Below are positions 35,466-44,355 of a DNA stretch of 64,000 nt, in pieces. The stretch is from Methylosinus sp. H3A (GTDB lineage Bacteria; Pseudomonadota; Alphaproteobacteria; Rhizobiales; Beijerinckiaceae): contig NZ_JADNQW010000007.1 of the NCBI RefSeq assembly GCF_015709455.1, positions 87,544 through 151,543 on the forward strand, read 5' to 3'. Position 1 is the first letter of the stretch, and every line of letters starts with the position of its first letter. The notes beneath the pieces are model-generated. The model was not told where the DNA came from. It saw only the letters and a program-made list of their open reading frames with translations, and made no database searches. The position numbers were made by a program, and so were the translations under genes.

Positions 35466-35954
35466 TTACACCTTCGCCTTCTTGGCTGGACGCCCGCGCT
35501 TGGCCGGGGCGGCGGCGGCGGCCTTCTCGTGGGGCGCGGCTTTCTCGCGAAGCTGACCGAGCCCGATCTTCTTCGCCATTTCCGATCGCTGCGCGGCATA
35601 ATTGGGCGCGACCATCGGATAGTCCGCCGGGAGGCCCCACTTCGCGCGATATTCCTCCGGCGTCATGCCGAGCGTCGCCAAGTGCCGTCGGAGCGATTTG
35701 AAGGTCTTGCCGTCGTCGAGACACACGAGGAAATCGGGCGTGATCGATTTGCGGATCGATACCGCAGGCTCCCTTTTCTCCACTGCGGGCGTTGAATCCA
35801 TTGGACCTCTGCCGAGGTTCTCCAGAGCTCCACGCACCGATTGAATCAACGAGGGAAGGTCGCTGATCGGCAGGGAGTTATTGGCGACGAAGGCCGCAAC
35901 GACTTCGGCGGCCAGCACGATCGAACGCGGAGGTTCGGCTTCGGAAGTCGTCAT
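35466..35954 (-). CDS. MucR/Ros-family transcriptional regulator
   Basis: The 162-residue product has the MucR core: an N-terminal oligomerisation part (VLAAEVVAAFVANNSLPISD, LPSLIQSVRGAL) and the Ros-type zinc-finger region (LVCLDDGKTFKSLRRHLATL, MTPEEYRAKWGLPADYPMVA). The position of the usual second Cys is Asp, as is common in MucR proteins. The tail is Lys/Ala-rich. MucR proteins control exopolysaccharide and cell-surface genes in Hyphomicrobiales by binding AT-rich DNA, so a link to the glycan island is plausible. Confidence 0.88.
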   Translation of the reverse strand: MTTSEAEPPRSIVLAAEVVAAFVANNSLPISDLPSLIQSVRGALENLGRGPMDSTPAVEKREPAVSIRKSITPDFLVCLDDGKTFKSLRRHLATLGMTPEEYRAKWGLPADYPMVAPNYAAQRSEMAKKIGLGQLREKAAPHEKAAAAAPAKRGRPAKKAKV

Positions 35955-36702
35955 GAGAATTTTCCTCGATGGTTGCGATGGATAAGAATACGCGTTTATC
36001 AGCTGTTCGTCGACACCGGCGCATGCCTTTTCAGAAGCGCCTCATTCCAGACGTGTCGAATTTCGACCAAGGACGCGACCAGCCTGTGAGGCCGCCGCGG
36101 CTTAGGCGGCGCAGGCATAGAACTACTGCTCTGGATGCAAATTTGCCGCTAGCGCCAACCGGACCAAGCCCCGCGCTTGCGATTGTGAAACCGCCGATCC
36201 GGCGAGCGAACATATGTCGCGACGCAACGATCGAGCGTGGAATGATCGACATCGACCCAGCGCTCGCTCGTCCATTCTTCGAGTGATAGATCATTGATAG
36301 GCCACATAGCAGACGACGCGCCACACACTCACGTCACGTTCGAAATGGCTGTCCTCGAATTCGACCATCGCGCAACTCAGCCTGATAGCCCCGACATGAA
36401 CCTGATCGAGAAGGCATTTTCCAAGCTGAAGGCGCGTTTGCGCAAAATTGCCGAGTGAACCGTCGCCGCCCTGACGCGGGCCCTCGAAGCCTGCCCCGAC
36501 ATCTTCGAACCTGCACAATGCGCAAACTACTTCGCCGCTTGCCGATATGATCCACCTTGATCGTAGCCCGCTCAAGCGGAAGTGGATCGACTTTGGACCA
36601 AAGCGTCGATCGACTTTTGAAAAACACTCGGACAGTTTGTGCGTGAGCCCTGCCATGCGCCCCGGACTGGAGCGCTTTCCGCCCACGCAATCAGTCGCGC
36701 GA
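35955..36702. other. Intergenic stretch with an IS630-type relic
   Basis: This stretch of about 750 bases separates mucR from the end of the PepSY gene. Only the transposase scar at 36381-36560 could be assigned; the remainder shows no gene that I can support. Confidence 0.5.
36381..36560 (+). pseudogene. IS630-family transposase C-terminal relic
   Basis: The frame reads PDSPDMNLIEKAFSKLKARL followed by RKIAE, an in-frame stop, then ALEACPDIFEPAQCANYFAA. This matches the C terminus of IS630 transposases (SPDFNPIE...FSKLK...ECANYF). Only the last quarter survives, and it belongs to a different subgroup from the element at 22259-23429. Confidence 0.75.
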
Positions 36703-37941
36703 TCAGATTTCACCACGGCGGTGCTCCCGCTCGCCATTGGCCTGCGCGCGCCGCTTCTGTAGCCAGCGCATGAGGCCGGTGACATAGAGCAGCGCCGGCG
36801 CGACGCCGAGCAAGCCGACGAAAGCGCGACCGAAATCGCCGAAGGCCTCGCCCGTATGCAGCGGATACTGCCATTCCAGGAATTTTTCTCCGGCTGTGAA
36901 GGCGTGCGGGTCTTGTATGTGGATGATCTCGCCACTGTAACGATCGACCGCCGCCACGCGCCTAGGCTCGCTGCGATTGACCTCGTCATCGGCGCGCTTG
37001 CCCACGACATAGACGCCATCCGGCCCCTCCGGCAGCGCCAGGCTCATCAGCCGGCCATCGGGAAACAGCCGATCGACGGCCGCGACCGCCGCCTCCGCGG
37101 CGATCGGCGCGCGCCCTTCTGCCGGCGCGGATTTCAGCCCTTCGTCCATGTGATGAACGCCGACCGGCGAGAACAAGCCGACAAGCGCGCGCACTTGCGA
37201 GCCGAAGGTCAGATAGACGCCGGAAAACAGCATCACGACGAAAACGCCGCAGAGATAGGCGCCGGTCGTCTTGTGCAGATCGAGCGCGAGGCGCTCCGCG
37301 CTCGCGCCGCGCTTGATGGCGAAGGCCTGCCGCCATCGCCCGTTGCGCGGCAGCCATAGATAGACGCCGGTCGCGAGTGAGAGAAATAGAAACAGCCCGG
37401 CGAATCCGACGATGGTCGCGCCCGTCTCGCCGAGCAGAAGCGCGGAATGGAGATGGATGAGAAAGACCGAGAGCGGCTCTGCGAATTGATCATTCTCATC
37501 GATGATCACCCTCTGGCCCAAGACCGAAGCATCGCGCGGATCGACGAGCGTCTGCAGGATTTTCTCTCCCCCGCCCACGCCCCCCGTCTTGGAGATGACG
37601 TCGAAATAGCCGCCCTGCCCTGTCGGAAAATGCACCCAATAAGGATGCGCTCCCTTTGGCGTCGCCGCTTGGCTCGCCTCGATGATCCGATCGATCGAGG
37701 CGCGCGCGCCGCCGGGACGATAGTCCGTCGCGACGAAGAAATCCCTGTTCAGCCATTCGTCGATCTCGACGCGAAACGCGAGCAGGCTGCCGGAAAGGCC
37801 GAGGACGACGAAAACGGCGCCAGCGACGAGGCCGATATAGAAATGAAGATCGAGCCACAGGCGTCGGCCACGGGCGAAGCTTGCCGCGCGGCCCCTTGTC
37901 CCGGTTGCTCGGCTCTCACGTTCGACGCTGTCATTGGTCAT
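36703..37941 (-). CDS. PepSY-domain inner-membrane protein (first cassette)
   Basis: The 412-residue product starts at ATG 37941. It has four transmembrane helices with PepSY domains between them: LDLHFYIGLVAGAVFVVLGL, TIVGFAGLFLFLSLATGVYL, GAYLCGVFVVMLFSGVYLTF and VGLLGVAPALLYVTGLMRWL. Conserved His residues (DLHFYIG, IHLHSALL, DLHKTTG, PLHTGEAFGDFG) fit the ferri-siderophore/metal-reductase type found beside TonB receptors. It lies 4 bases after a receptor remnant, and 2.3 kb of minus-strand sequence with an intact receptor precedes that. Confidence 0.82.
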   Translation of the reverse strand: MTNDSVERESRATGTRGRAASFARGRRLWLDLHFYIGLVAGAVFVVLGLSGSLLAFRVEIDEWLNRDFFVATDYRPGGARASIDRIIEASQAATPKGAHPYWVHFPTGQGGYFDVISKTGGVGGGEKILQTLVDPRDASVLGQRVIIDENDQFAEPLSVFLIHLHSALLLGETGATIVGFAGLFLFLSLATGVYLWLPRNGRWRQAFAIKRGASAERLALDLHKTTGAYLCGVFVVMLFSGVYLTFGSQVRALVGLFSPVGVHHMDEGLKSAPAEGRAPIAAEAAVAAVDRLFPDGRLMSLALPEGPDGVYVVGKRADDEVNRSEPRRVAAVDRYSGEIIHIQDPHAFTAGEKFLEWQYPLHTGEAFGDFGRAFVGLLGVAPALLYVTGLMRWLQKRRAQANGEREHRRGEI

Positions 37942-37945
37942 AAGG

Positions 37946-38083
37946 TCAGAACTCCGCGCGAAGCGAGGCGAGGAAGGCGCGCGACGCGCCCGGTGTGATG
38001 AAGTAGCGATCGGTCGCGCCTTCATAAAAAGTCGCGCCAAGCAGATTGGTCACATTGACATGGAAGGTCAAATTGGGCGCGCA
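37946..38083 (-). pseudogene. C-terminal remnant of a TonB-dependent receptor
   Basis: The frame reads NLTFHVNVTNLLGATFYEGA, then TDRYFITPGASRAFLASLRA and ends in EF, the final strands of a receptor with its terminal Phe. Nothing of the receptor is found upstream of about 38083. Its 4-base spacing from the PepSY gene equals the arrangement of the intact second cassette, so this is probably the original partner of that PepSY gene. Confidence 0.8.
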
Positions 38084-38335
38084 AGCTCGGCGGCCGCATC
38101 GCGGTCCCCGAGAGTTCGGGCGGCGGCGCCGCTTTCTCGCTCTTTGTCCCCGATGCACGCCCTTCCTGAGACGCGCCGGGGCGTTCCGCCGAGGCCACGC
38201 GCCCTTACGCTCGTGCAACTTTCGGTTCGCGGCGCCGGCGCGCTACGCCGAATTTTCGTGCGGCGGGACGCTCGGATTTCGGAGGAGCGGCGGCGAGGGC
38301 GTGATCTCGCGCCACGCCGCCAGGACGTTTGTCTT

Positions 38336-40630
38336 TCAGAATTTGAACTTCACACCGCCCTGTATCGCGCGCGGCTGGCCCGCATAGATCGAGCCGGTCG
38401 AATTCTGAGACAGCGCGAAGCCCGGGTTCTGGAAGCCCGAGGTGAGCGAGTTGGAGATCACCGTCGCCGACGCGACATAGGTTCTGTCGAACACATTACG
38501 CACTTCGACGAAGGCGGAAATATTCTTCAAAAATCCGATCGACACGTCACGGTCGTAATGCAGGTTGAGATTGACGAGGCCATAGCCCGGTATGGTGAGC
38601 TGATTGCCATTGTCGATGAAATAGGAGCTTTTGAGCACATATTCGAGATAGGCGCCGACGCCTTTGAAATCTCCCTGCGGAATGTCATAGCCGATGCGCG
38701 TCGTCAGCTCGTGCGGAGCGACGCCGGGGATTTTATAGCCGGCGCGGTTGAAAAATGAGCTCGGCCCGCGCTGCTCGACGAAGCTCGTGAAGATCTGATT
38801 ATTGTAAGAGTAATTGGCGAGCAGCCGCCAACCGTCGAAAGGCCGCCAGTCGAGCAGGAATTCCGCGCCGCGATGGGCCGAGCCCGGCGCATTATAGGTG
38901 TAGTTCTTGAGACCATTGCCCGGCGACTGCGTCAGCATCTCGTTCTGATACCATTCGTAGAAGCCGTTGAGCGTGATTTTCACAGTCTCGGTCGGCGTCC
39001 AGTCGAAGCCGGCGTCGAAGCCGGAGTTGCGCTGCGATTTGAGGCCGGTGTTATTGCCATCGAGCCCCTGCTGATTGACGAAGAGGAAGCCATATTGCGG
39101 CGTTCCATAGCCGCTCGAGGCGCGCGCGTAGAATTTCCACTCACGATCCGGCCGCCAGGTCACAGAGGCTTCCGGCGCAAAATTCCAATAGGTGCGATTG
39201 GCCGGCACGGCCGTCAGCGCGCCGGACGGATAGGAGACGGAAGAGGACAGCGCGGCGACCTTGCTCATTTCCGTAGCGAGAGCGATCACGCCGGTCACAT
39301 CCGGCGCGAGCTCCAGCTCCTCGCGGAAGCGGCCGCCGAGATTGGAATGCATGATCTCCTGCTTATTGGTGAGCAATGGGCCGAGATCGCCATTGCCCCA
39401 GCCGAGCAGATTTTGCGTATAGGTGGTGAAGCGCGTGTGATTGTACCAAGCGGCGAAATTGCTCGTCAACTGCTGGCCCTGTAGCGAGCCGTGATGGGTG
39501 AGATCGGTCGATATGTTGATCGAGGGCGCGTCGCCGTAAGTGACCGGCGTATCGATCGGCTGATAGAAATCCTTGTCGTCATAGATGAATTGCGTGCGCA
39601 GCGTCGTCGATGCGTCGAAGTCGTGCTCCCAGCGCAGGCCCAGCATGTCGCGGCGATCATTGCGATGCCAGCCCGATTGCAGAGCGGAGACCTGCGCCGT
39701 CGCGCCATTGGTTCCGTTGAGGAACACCGCCGTCTGCCCGCAGAGGCTGCGACTGAAGGCGGTGGAGGGCGTCGGCAGGCCGTAGCAGCCGCGCTGATAG
39801 GGGTTGAAATAGAATTGATTGAGCGACATGCGCGCCGGCACATTGCCATAGAGCTGATTATGGACCCATTTGAAGGTGAAGCGATCGGTCGGCGTCGCTT
39901 CGTAGCTCGCCTTCAGATTCACGGTCTGTGTGTTGAAATCCGCATGCGTCGTCGAGCCTTCGCCGCGCGCGTCGCTGGCGAAGACGGCGATGTCGAAATC
40001 GCCGTATTTCTTGCCGATCGCGGTATAATTGGTGATGTAGCCGAAGCTGCCGGCTTCGTGGCCGGTCTCGACGCCGTCGATCTCGGCGCCGGTGCGGGTG
40101 CGGAAGTTGATCGCGCCGCCATTCGCCCAATTGCCGAATAGAGCGGAGGAGGGGCCGCGATAGACGTCGACGCCCGCATAGGCGTGCGGATCGGTCGAAT
40201 CGGTGCGCGAGAATCCGTCCGGCTGCGTCATGGTGAAGCCGTCCTCGAGCAGCACGATATTGCGCATCGCGCCGCCGATGCGCGCGCCGGAGCCGCGAAT
40301 CGACAGCGTCATGTCGCGCGGGCCGTTGCCCTGCTTGAAGGAGACGCCGGGGCTGTATTGGACGAGATCGCCGATAGTGACGAGCGGCGAGGTCTTGAAA
40401 TCATCCCGCTTCACCGTGGTGAAGGTCTGGCCCGTCGGGTCGCGATAGACGGGAAGCGCCTTTTTCTCGGGAGAAAATCCCGGCGCTACGGCTTTCGGCT
40501 CGGCGCTGCGCGGGGCGCCCTCGCCAGCGATATCGATGGAGGGAAGCGCCTCCTGCGCGGCGATGGAGGAGACGGACGCGATGAGAAGCGCGCTGGCGGA
40601 AACGCTGCGCGAAAATAGGGTGCGAATCAT
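38336..40630 (-). CDS. TonB-dependent receptor (first cassette)
   Basis: The product has 764 residues. A signal peptide (FSRSVSASALLIASVSSIAA) precedes a plug (PLVTIGDLVQYSPGVSFKQG, DMTLSIRGSGARIGGAMRNI, VDVYRGPSSALFGNWANGGA) and a 22-strand barrel ending VKFKF. There is no STN domain. A divergent-looking pair of Cys residues (RGCYGLPTPSTAFSRSLCGQ) lies in an extracellular loop. It follows the Cys/His-rich small protein on the same strand, with a gap of about 80 bases. The substrate is a metal chelate by analogy with the PepSY context, not proven. Confidence 0.9.
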   Translation of the reverse strand: MIRTLFSRSVSASALLIASVSSIAAQEALPSIDIAGEGAPRSAEPKAVAPGFSPEKKALPVYRDPTGQTFTTVKRDDFKTSPLVTIGDLVQYSPGVSFKQGNGPRDMTLSIRGSGARIGGAMRNIVLLEDGFTMTQPDGFSRTDSTDPHAYAGVDVYRGPSSALFGNWANGGAINFRTRTGAEIDGVETGHEAGSFGYITNYTAIGKKYGDFDIAVFASDARGEGSTTHADFNTQTVNLKASYEATPTDRFTFKWVHNQLYGNVPARMSLNQFYFNPYQRGCYGLPTPSTAFSRSLCGQTAVFLNGTNGATAQVSALQSGWHRNDRRDMLGLRWEHDFDASTTLRTQFIYDDKDFYQPIDTPVTYGDAPSINISTDLTHHGSLQGQQLTSNFAAWYNHTRFTTYTQNLLGWGNGDLGPLLTNKQEIMHSNLGGRFREELELAPDVTGVIALATEMSKVAALSSSVSYPSGALTAVPANRTYWNFAPEASVTWRPDREWKFYARASSGYGTPQYGFLFVNQQGLDGNNTGLKSQRNSGFDAGFDWTPTETVKITLNGFYEWYQNEMLTQSPGNGLKNYTYNAPGSAHRGAEFLLDWRPFDGWRLLANYSYNNQIFTSFVEQRGPSSFFNRAGYKIPGVAPHELTTRIGYDIPQGDFKGVGAYLEYVLKSSYFIDNGNQLTIPGYGLVNLNLHYDRDVSIGFLKNISAFVEVRNVFDRTYVASATVISNSLTSGFQNPGFALSQNSTGSIYAGQPRAIQGGVKFKF

Positions 40631-40709
40631 GACGATTTTCTCCTAGCGCGGCGCTTTTTTTGCGCGCGCGGGTCTAGTGGGCAGGGCGGTCGAGCCGCAT
40701 TTGACCGGG

Positions 40710-41111
40710 TCAGGAGAAAGAGGGCGGCGCCCGCGAGAGCCAAGGGGTCGTCGGCCGAGCGACGCCCGCGCGCTGAGAGGCGTCGGAACGCGCCGCGAAT
40801 GACAGCGTGTCGGGCGCGACGAATTCGACGACGCCGAAGATCGCGACGAAGAGCGTCGGATCGCGTCGCGCTGTCGCCTGCAGGCAGCAGCAGCCGTCGT
40901 CGCGGCTATGGCCGGAGTCGGAACCGTGATGCGAGAGCGCGCAAATTTCGGCAGTCGCAGAGACGAGCGAAGCCTCGTCGACATGGGCCGAGCGCGCAGC
41001 GAAGCCGGGCGCGAAGCTCGTCGCCAATCCGAGTAGAATGGACAAGATCGCGGCAATACGCCCGAAATTCGGGAGTCGCTTTCCGCCGAATGTCCGCCGC
41101 TGCTTCGTCAT
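40710..41111 (-). CDS. Small exported Cys/His-rich protein, DUF2946-like (first cassette)
   Basis: The 133-residue product has an N-terminal hydrophobic segment (IAAILSILLGLATSFAPGFA) and a Cys/His cluster (ICALSHHGSDSGHSRDDGCC followed by CLQ) suited to metal binding. It ends with PWLSRAPPSFS, resembling the end of the protein at 46735-47169 (SSWSSQAPPYFS). Family members of this kind have no assigned activity; gene pairing with a TBDR and PepSY protein suggests metal handling in the periplasm. No clear ribosome-binding site precedes the ATG. Confidence 0.6.
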   Translation of the reverse strand: MTKQRRTFGGKRLPNFGRIAAILSILLGLATSFAPGFAARSAHVDEASLVSATAEICALSHHGSDSGHSRDDGCCCLQATARRDPTLFVAIFGVVEFVAPDTLSFAARSDASQRAGVARPTTPWLSRAPPSFS

Positions 41112-41588
41112 CGCGGTATAATCGGCAGCGACCCCGAACTGTCAAGCCTTCGGCTCGCGGCGTCCAATTGGCCGCCGCATGTCGGGGCTTCGCACGTCGA
41201 GGCCCCAATGTGGACCGCGAGCGCGGCGTCGGCGGCGCCCAAAGCAAGGATATGCCGCTCGCATTGTTCCGCGACAATGCTGCCGACGCCAAGCCGCTCT
41301 ACGATCCGAGCGGCGCGGATACGCTCGACGAACGAAAGCAGCAGGCGTTCGCCGACAAGACGCTGGTCGAGCCGTCGCGCCATCTGGCCGATGCATGGGC
41401 GGCGAGGTCCACTGGCCGGTGAGGCTCCGCCGCTCGAAGGACGTTTTTAGCCTTCTGAACGCAATCACTCTGAATGCGGGACGCCGAGCTGCGCGCCATG
41501 GCGATTGACGATATCGTCGGCGCCGTAGCAAAAAGCGCCGGCGCCCGGCTCTCGCCCGCGCGTTGTGTCAAAGGCCCGAACCACACGC
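41112..41588. other. Intergenic region between first cassette and CHASE2 cyclase
   Basis: This stretch of about 480 bases holds the promoter candidate at 41115-41145. A short plus-strand frame at 41252-41422 (MPLALFRDNAADAKPLYDPS ...) has protein-like composition and may be a gene fragment, but it has no recognised domain and no clear start signal. Confidence 0.4.
41115..41145 (-). promoter_or_regulatory. Candidate sigma-70-type promoter of the first receptor cassette
   Basis: On the minus strand TTGACA and TTATAC are 18 bases apart. The -10 box ends about 4 bases before the annotated ATG at 41111, so a transcript from here would be nearly leaderless or the true start codon lies further in. 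Confidence 0.35.
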
Positions 41589-43529
41589 ATGATCGACCTG
41601 CGCCGCCACTTCAAACGCCTTCTCGCAGCGCCGACGGCCGTCGGCGGCCTAGGCGCGCTGATCCTCGCAGGGCTCTTGGCGGCGGATCCCGGCGGCGGCG
41701 CGAGCGCGCTTCGCGAGCGCGCGATCGACTCGATTCAGGCGGTCGGGCCGCGCGCAGCGGGGCGCTCGGGCGTATTGGTCGTCGATATAGATTCGGCTAG
41801 CGTCACCCGCGCCGGCGGTTGGCCACTCCCGCGTGACGACATGGCGCAGCTCGCGGCGCGTATTCTCGAAGGGCGACCCGCGTCGCTCGCTTTCGACATT
41901 TTCTTCGACGGCCCCGATCGACATTCGCTGCGCGCTCATCTCGAGCGCGCGTCTGATCCACGGTTGCGCGCCGCGCTCGCGCCATTTCTCGCCGAGGCGC
42001 CCGATCCAGACCATGCCTTCGGGGAGACGCTCGAACGCGGCCAGACGATTCTGGCTGCGCTGGCGGGCGGCAAGGCTCCGCCCGCCGCCTTCAATTTTGT
42101 GCGCGCCGAAGGACAAACCGGCCCGGACATGGCGCGGCCGATCTCCGGCGCGCTCGCGCCCTATGAGCCGCTCGCGACCGAGGCTCTGGCCCTCGGCGTG
42201 TCGTCGCTGTTCGGCGAGGACGGCGGTGTGGTGCGTAAGACGCCGCTGCTGCTTTCGGTCGGCGCTCAGCTCGTTCCAGGCCTCGCGCTGGAGGCGACGC
42301 GCGTCGCGGAAGGCGTCGCCATGCTCTCGATCGACGCGAGCGGGCGGCTCGTGACGGGAACGCGCAGTCTGCCGCTGGGCGAAGGCGGCGCGCTGCGCCT
42401 GCGCTGGTCCGATTCCGCGCATCGGGCGCAGCGCACGCTCTCCGCCGCCGACATTCTAGGAGGGCGCGTCGCGCCGGATCGCTTTGCGGGACGCGTGGTC
42501 ATCGTCGGCGCCAGCGCGCCGCAGGCCGGAGCGCTGCGTCCGACCTCGCTCGGCCCGCTGACCCCTACAGTGCAGATCCACGCCGAAGCAGCCGAGCAAA
42601 TCCTCGCCGGAACCGCGCCGCTGCGCCCGAGATATGCGCTCCCAGTCGAAGTCGGCGCGGCCCTCGTCCTCGCCGGCTGCGCCGCCGCCGTAGCCGCGCG
42701 CGTCGGACCCGCGGCCGCCTTCGCCCTGCAACTGGCGCTGTCCGGGCTCTGGATGGCCCTCGCCGCGGCGGCGCTGATCTCATGCGATCTCGTCCTCGAC
42801 CCCGTCGGACCGCCGCTCATCGTCCTGCTCTCCGGCAATATGGCCGCAGCAGCGGCCTTCGCCCGCACGCGCCGGATGAAGGCGTTCATCTCGCGCAAAT
42901 TCGAGCAATATCTCTCCGTCGATGTCGTGCGCGAGATCATCGCCCACCCCGAGCGCCTGCGGCGCCAGGGCGAGATGCGCGTCGTCACAGCGCTCTTCAC
43001 CGACATCGAAAATTTTACCCCCATGACGAGACGCCTCGCGCCGCACGACCTCATCGCTTTGCTCGATAATTATCTCGGCGGCCTCGAGCGCATCGTCACC
43101 GATCACGGCGGCATGGTGGACGGCGTGACCGGCGACGCAATTCACGCCTTTTTCAACGTGCCGCTGGAGCGCGTCGATCACGCCGACGCGGCCATCGCCT
43201 GCGCCGCGGCGATCGTCGAATTTTCGGAAAGCTTCCGCAAAGAGCCGCTCGCGGCGGAGGCGGGCTTTGGACGCACGCGCGTCGGCGTCGAGACGGGCCC
43301 GGCGATCGTCGGCGACGTCGGCGGCGCGCGGCGCTTGAACTACACCGCCTATGGTGACGCGGTGATCGTCGCGGCGCGGCTGGAGCAAGCGAACAAGCAG
43401 TTCGATTCGCAAATCTGCATCGGTCCGGGCGCGGCGGCGGCGACGCGACGCAAGCTGGCGCCGCTCGGCGCGCTGCGGCTCAAAGGCCTTTCCGAGGACA
43501 CGATGATCTTCACGCTCGCGGGCGACTGA
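41589..43529 (+). CDS. CHASE2-domain class III adenylate/guanylate cyclase
   Basis: The product has about 646 residues (ATG 41589; a GTG at 41565 is also possible). After an N-terminal helix comes a periplasmic CHASE2 sensor (GVLVVDIDSASVTRAGGWPL, SLAFDIFFDGPDRHSLRAHL, GRVVIVGASAPQAGALRPTS), then helices (GAALVLAGCAAAVAARVG, LALSGLWMALAAAALISCDL) and a cytoplasmic cyclase domain with metal Asp residues (VVTALFTDIENFTPMTRRLA, GGMVDGVTGDAIHAFFNVP) and YTAYGDAVIVAARLEQANK. It makes cyclic nucleotide in response to an envelope signal. The convergent FecR-domain gene is a frequent neighbour of CHASE2 cyclases. Confidence 0.9.
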   Translation: MIDLRRHFKRLLAAPTAVGGLGALILAGLLAADPGGGASALRERAIDSIQAVGPRAAGRSGVLVVDIDSASVTRAGGWPLPRDDMAQLAARILEGRPASLAFDIFFDGPDRHSLRAHLERASDPRLRAALAPFLAEAPDPDHAFGETLERGQTILAALAGGKAPPAAFNFVRAEGQTGPDMARPISGALAPYEPLATEALALGVSSLFGEDGGVVRKTPLLLSVGAQLVPGLALEATRVAEGVAMLSIDASGRLVTGTRSLPLGEGGALRLRWSDSAHRAQRTLSAADILGGRVAPDRFAGRVVIVGASAPQAGALRPTSLGPLTPTVQIHAEAAEQILAGTAPLRPRYALPVEVGAALVLAGCAAAVAARVGPAAAFALQLALSGLWMALAAAALISCDLVLDPVGPPLIVLLSGNMAAAAAFARTRRMKAFISRKFEQYLSVDVVREIIAHPERLRRQGEMRVVTALFTDIENFTPMTRRLAPHDLIALLDNYLGGLERIVTDHGGMVDGVTGDAIHAFFNVPLERVDHADAAIACAAAIVEFSESFRKEPLAAEAGFGRTRVGVETGPAIVGDVGGARRLNYTAYGDAVIVAARLEQANKQFDSQICIGPGAAAATRRKLAPLGALRLKGLSEDTMIFTLAGD

Positions 43530-43538
43530 CACGGCGCG

Positions 43539-44180
43539 TCAGCGGACGGAGTCGAGCGCCTCCTCGATGCGCTTTGCGCCCCATTTTTTTACTGGTCCCT
43601 GCTCCGGAGGACCGCTGTCGAGCAGTCCGGGCAGGACGATCACGCGCGGCGGCGCGAAATCGACGCCCTCCCCGGCCGTCAACCGCACGGAGCCTGTCTG
43701 CGTGACGACGTCGACAACGCCTTTTTGGACGAAAACGCCGAACGTCCCGCGGCTGGGGCCGGCGAAAAATGCCGTGCCGCGCGCCGACAAAAGCCCGTAA
43801 GGCGTCTCGAGCTCGAAGTTTTTTTCGGCCCCAGTGGCGCGGTCGATCAGAACCGCGCCCTCTTCCAGCGTGGATCTGGCGGAAAGTTTCGCGACGAATT
43901 TGTCGACTTTCAGCGCCGCATTGGCGCCGAGCCGCAGTCGCGTCGCGGCGCCGAGCTTGAGATCGAGCCGCGACGCCTCGCCGGTCGTGGCGCGATCGTT
44001 CAGCATGACCGCCGCGCCCGCCTCCGCCGGCGAACGCTCGTCGGCGCGCTCCAGCGCAGCGACGCCACGCGACGCGACCACCGAGCCGACCGGCTCCGCG
44101 CGCGCCGGCCCGAAGAAACCGACCGCGGCGACGACCGCGGCGACGACCGCGGCGGCGATAGCGAAGTGACTGTTGGACAT
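43539..44180 (-). CDS. Exported FecR-domain protein
   Basis: The 213-residue product starts at ATG 44180 and has a signal peptide or anchor (IAAAVVAAVVAAVGFFGPARA). It is followed by a FecR-type beta domain: DRATTGEASRLDLKLGAATR, LRLGANAALKVDKFVAKLSA, NFELETPYGLLSARGTAFFA and FGVFVQKGVVDVVTQTGSVR. It lacks the N-terminal cytoplasmic anti-sigma part, so it is not a classical FecR regulator. It probably acts in the periplasm, perhaps as a ligand or partner of the CHASE2 sensor encoded 9 bases away on the other strand. Confidence 0.8.
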   Translation of the reverse strand: MSNSHFAIAAAVVAAVVAAVGFFGPARAEPVGSVVASRGVAALERADERSPAEAGAAVMLNDRATTGEASRLDLKLGAATRLRLGANAALKVDKFVAKLSARSTLEEGAVLIDRATGAEKNFELETPYGLLSARGTAFFAGPSRGTFGVFVQKGVVDVVTQTGSVRLTAGEGVDFAPPRVIVLPGLLDSGPPEQGPVKKWGAKRIEEALDSVR

Positions 44181-44355
44181 GACGCAGCTTCCCTTCCGCC
44201 GTACTTTGCGGCGTCGACGCGTGAGGCGCAAGCCCTCCGGTGGAAGGGGCGCGGGTCACGTCCTCGTCGAGGCGTGGGTTCTCGTCGACGAAAATCGCTT
44301 CGCGCTCGAATCGGTTATCGCCACTGTGATTCCCGCCGCCCCCAGTGGCGAGGCT

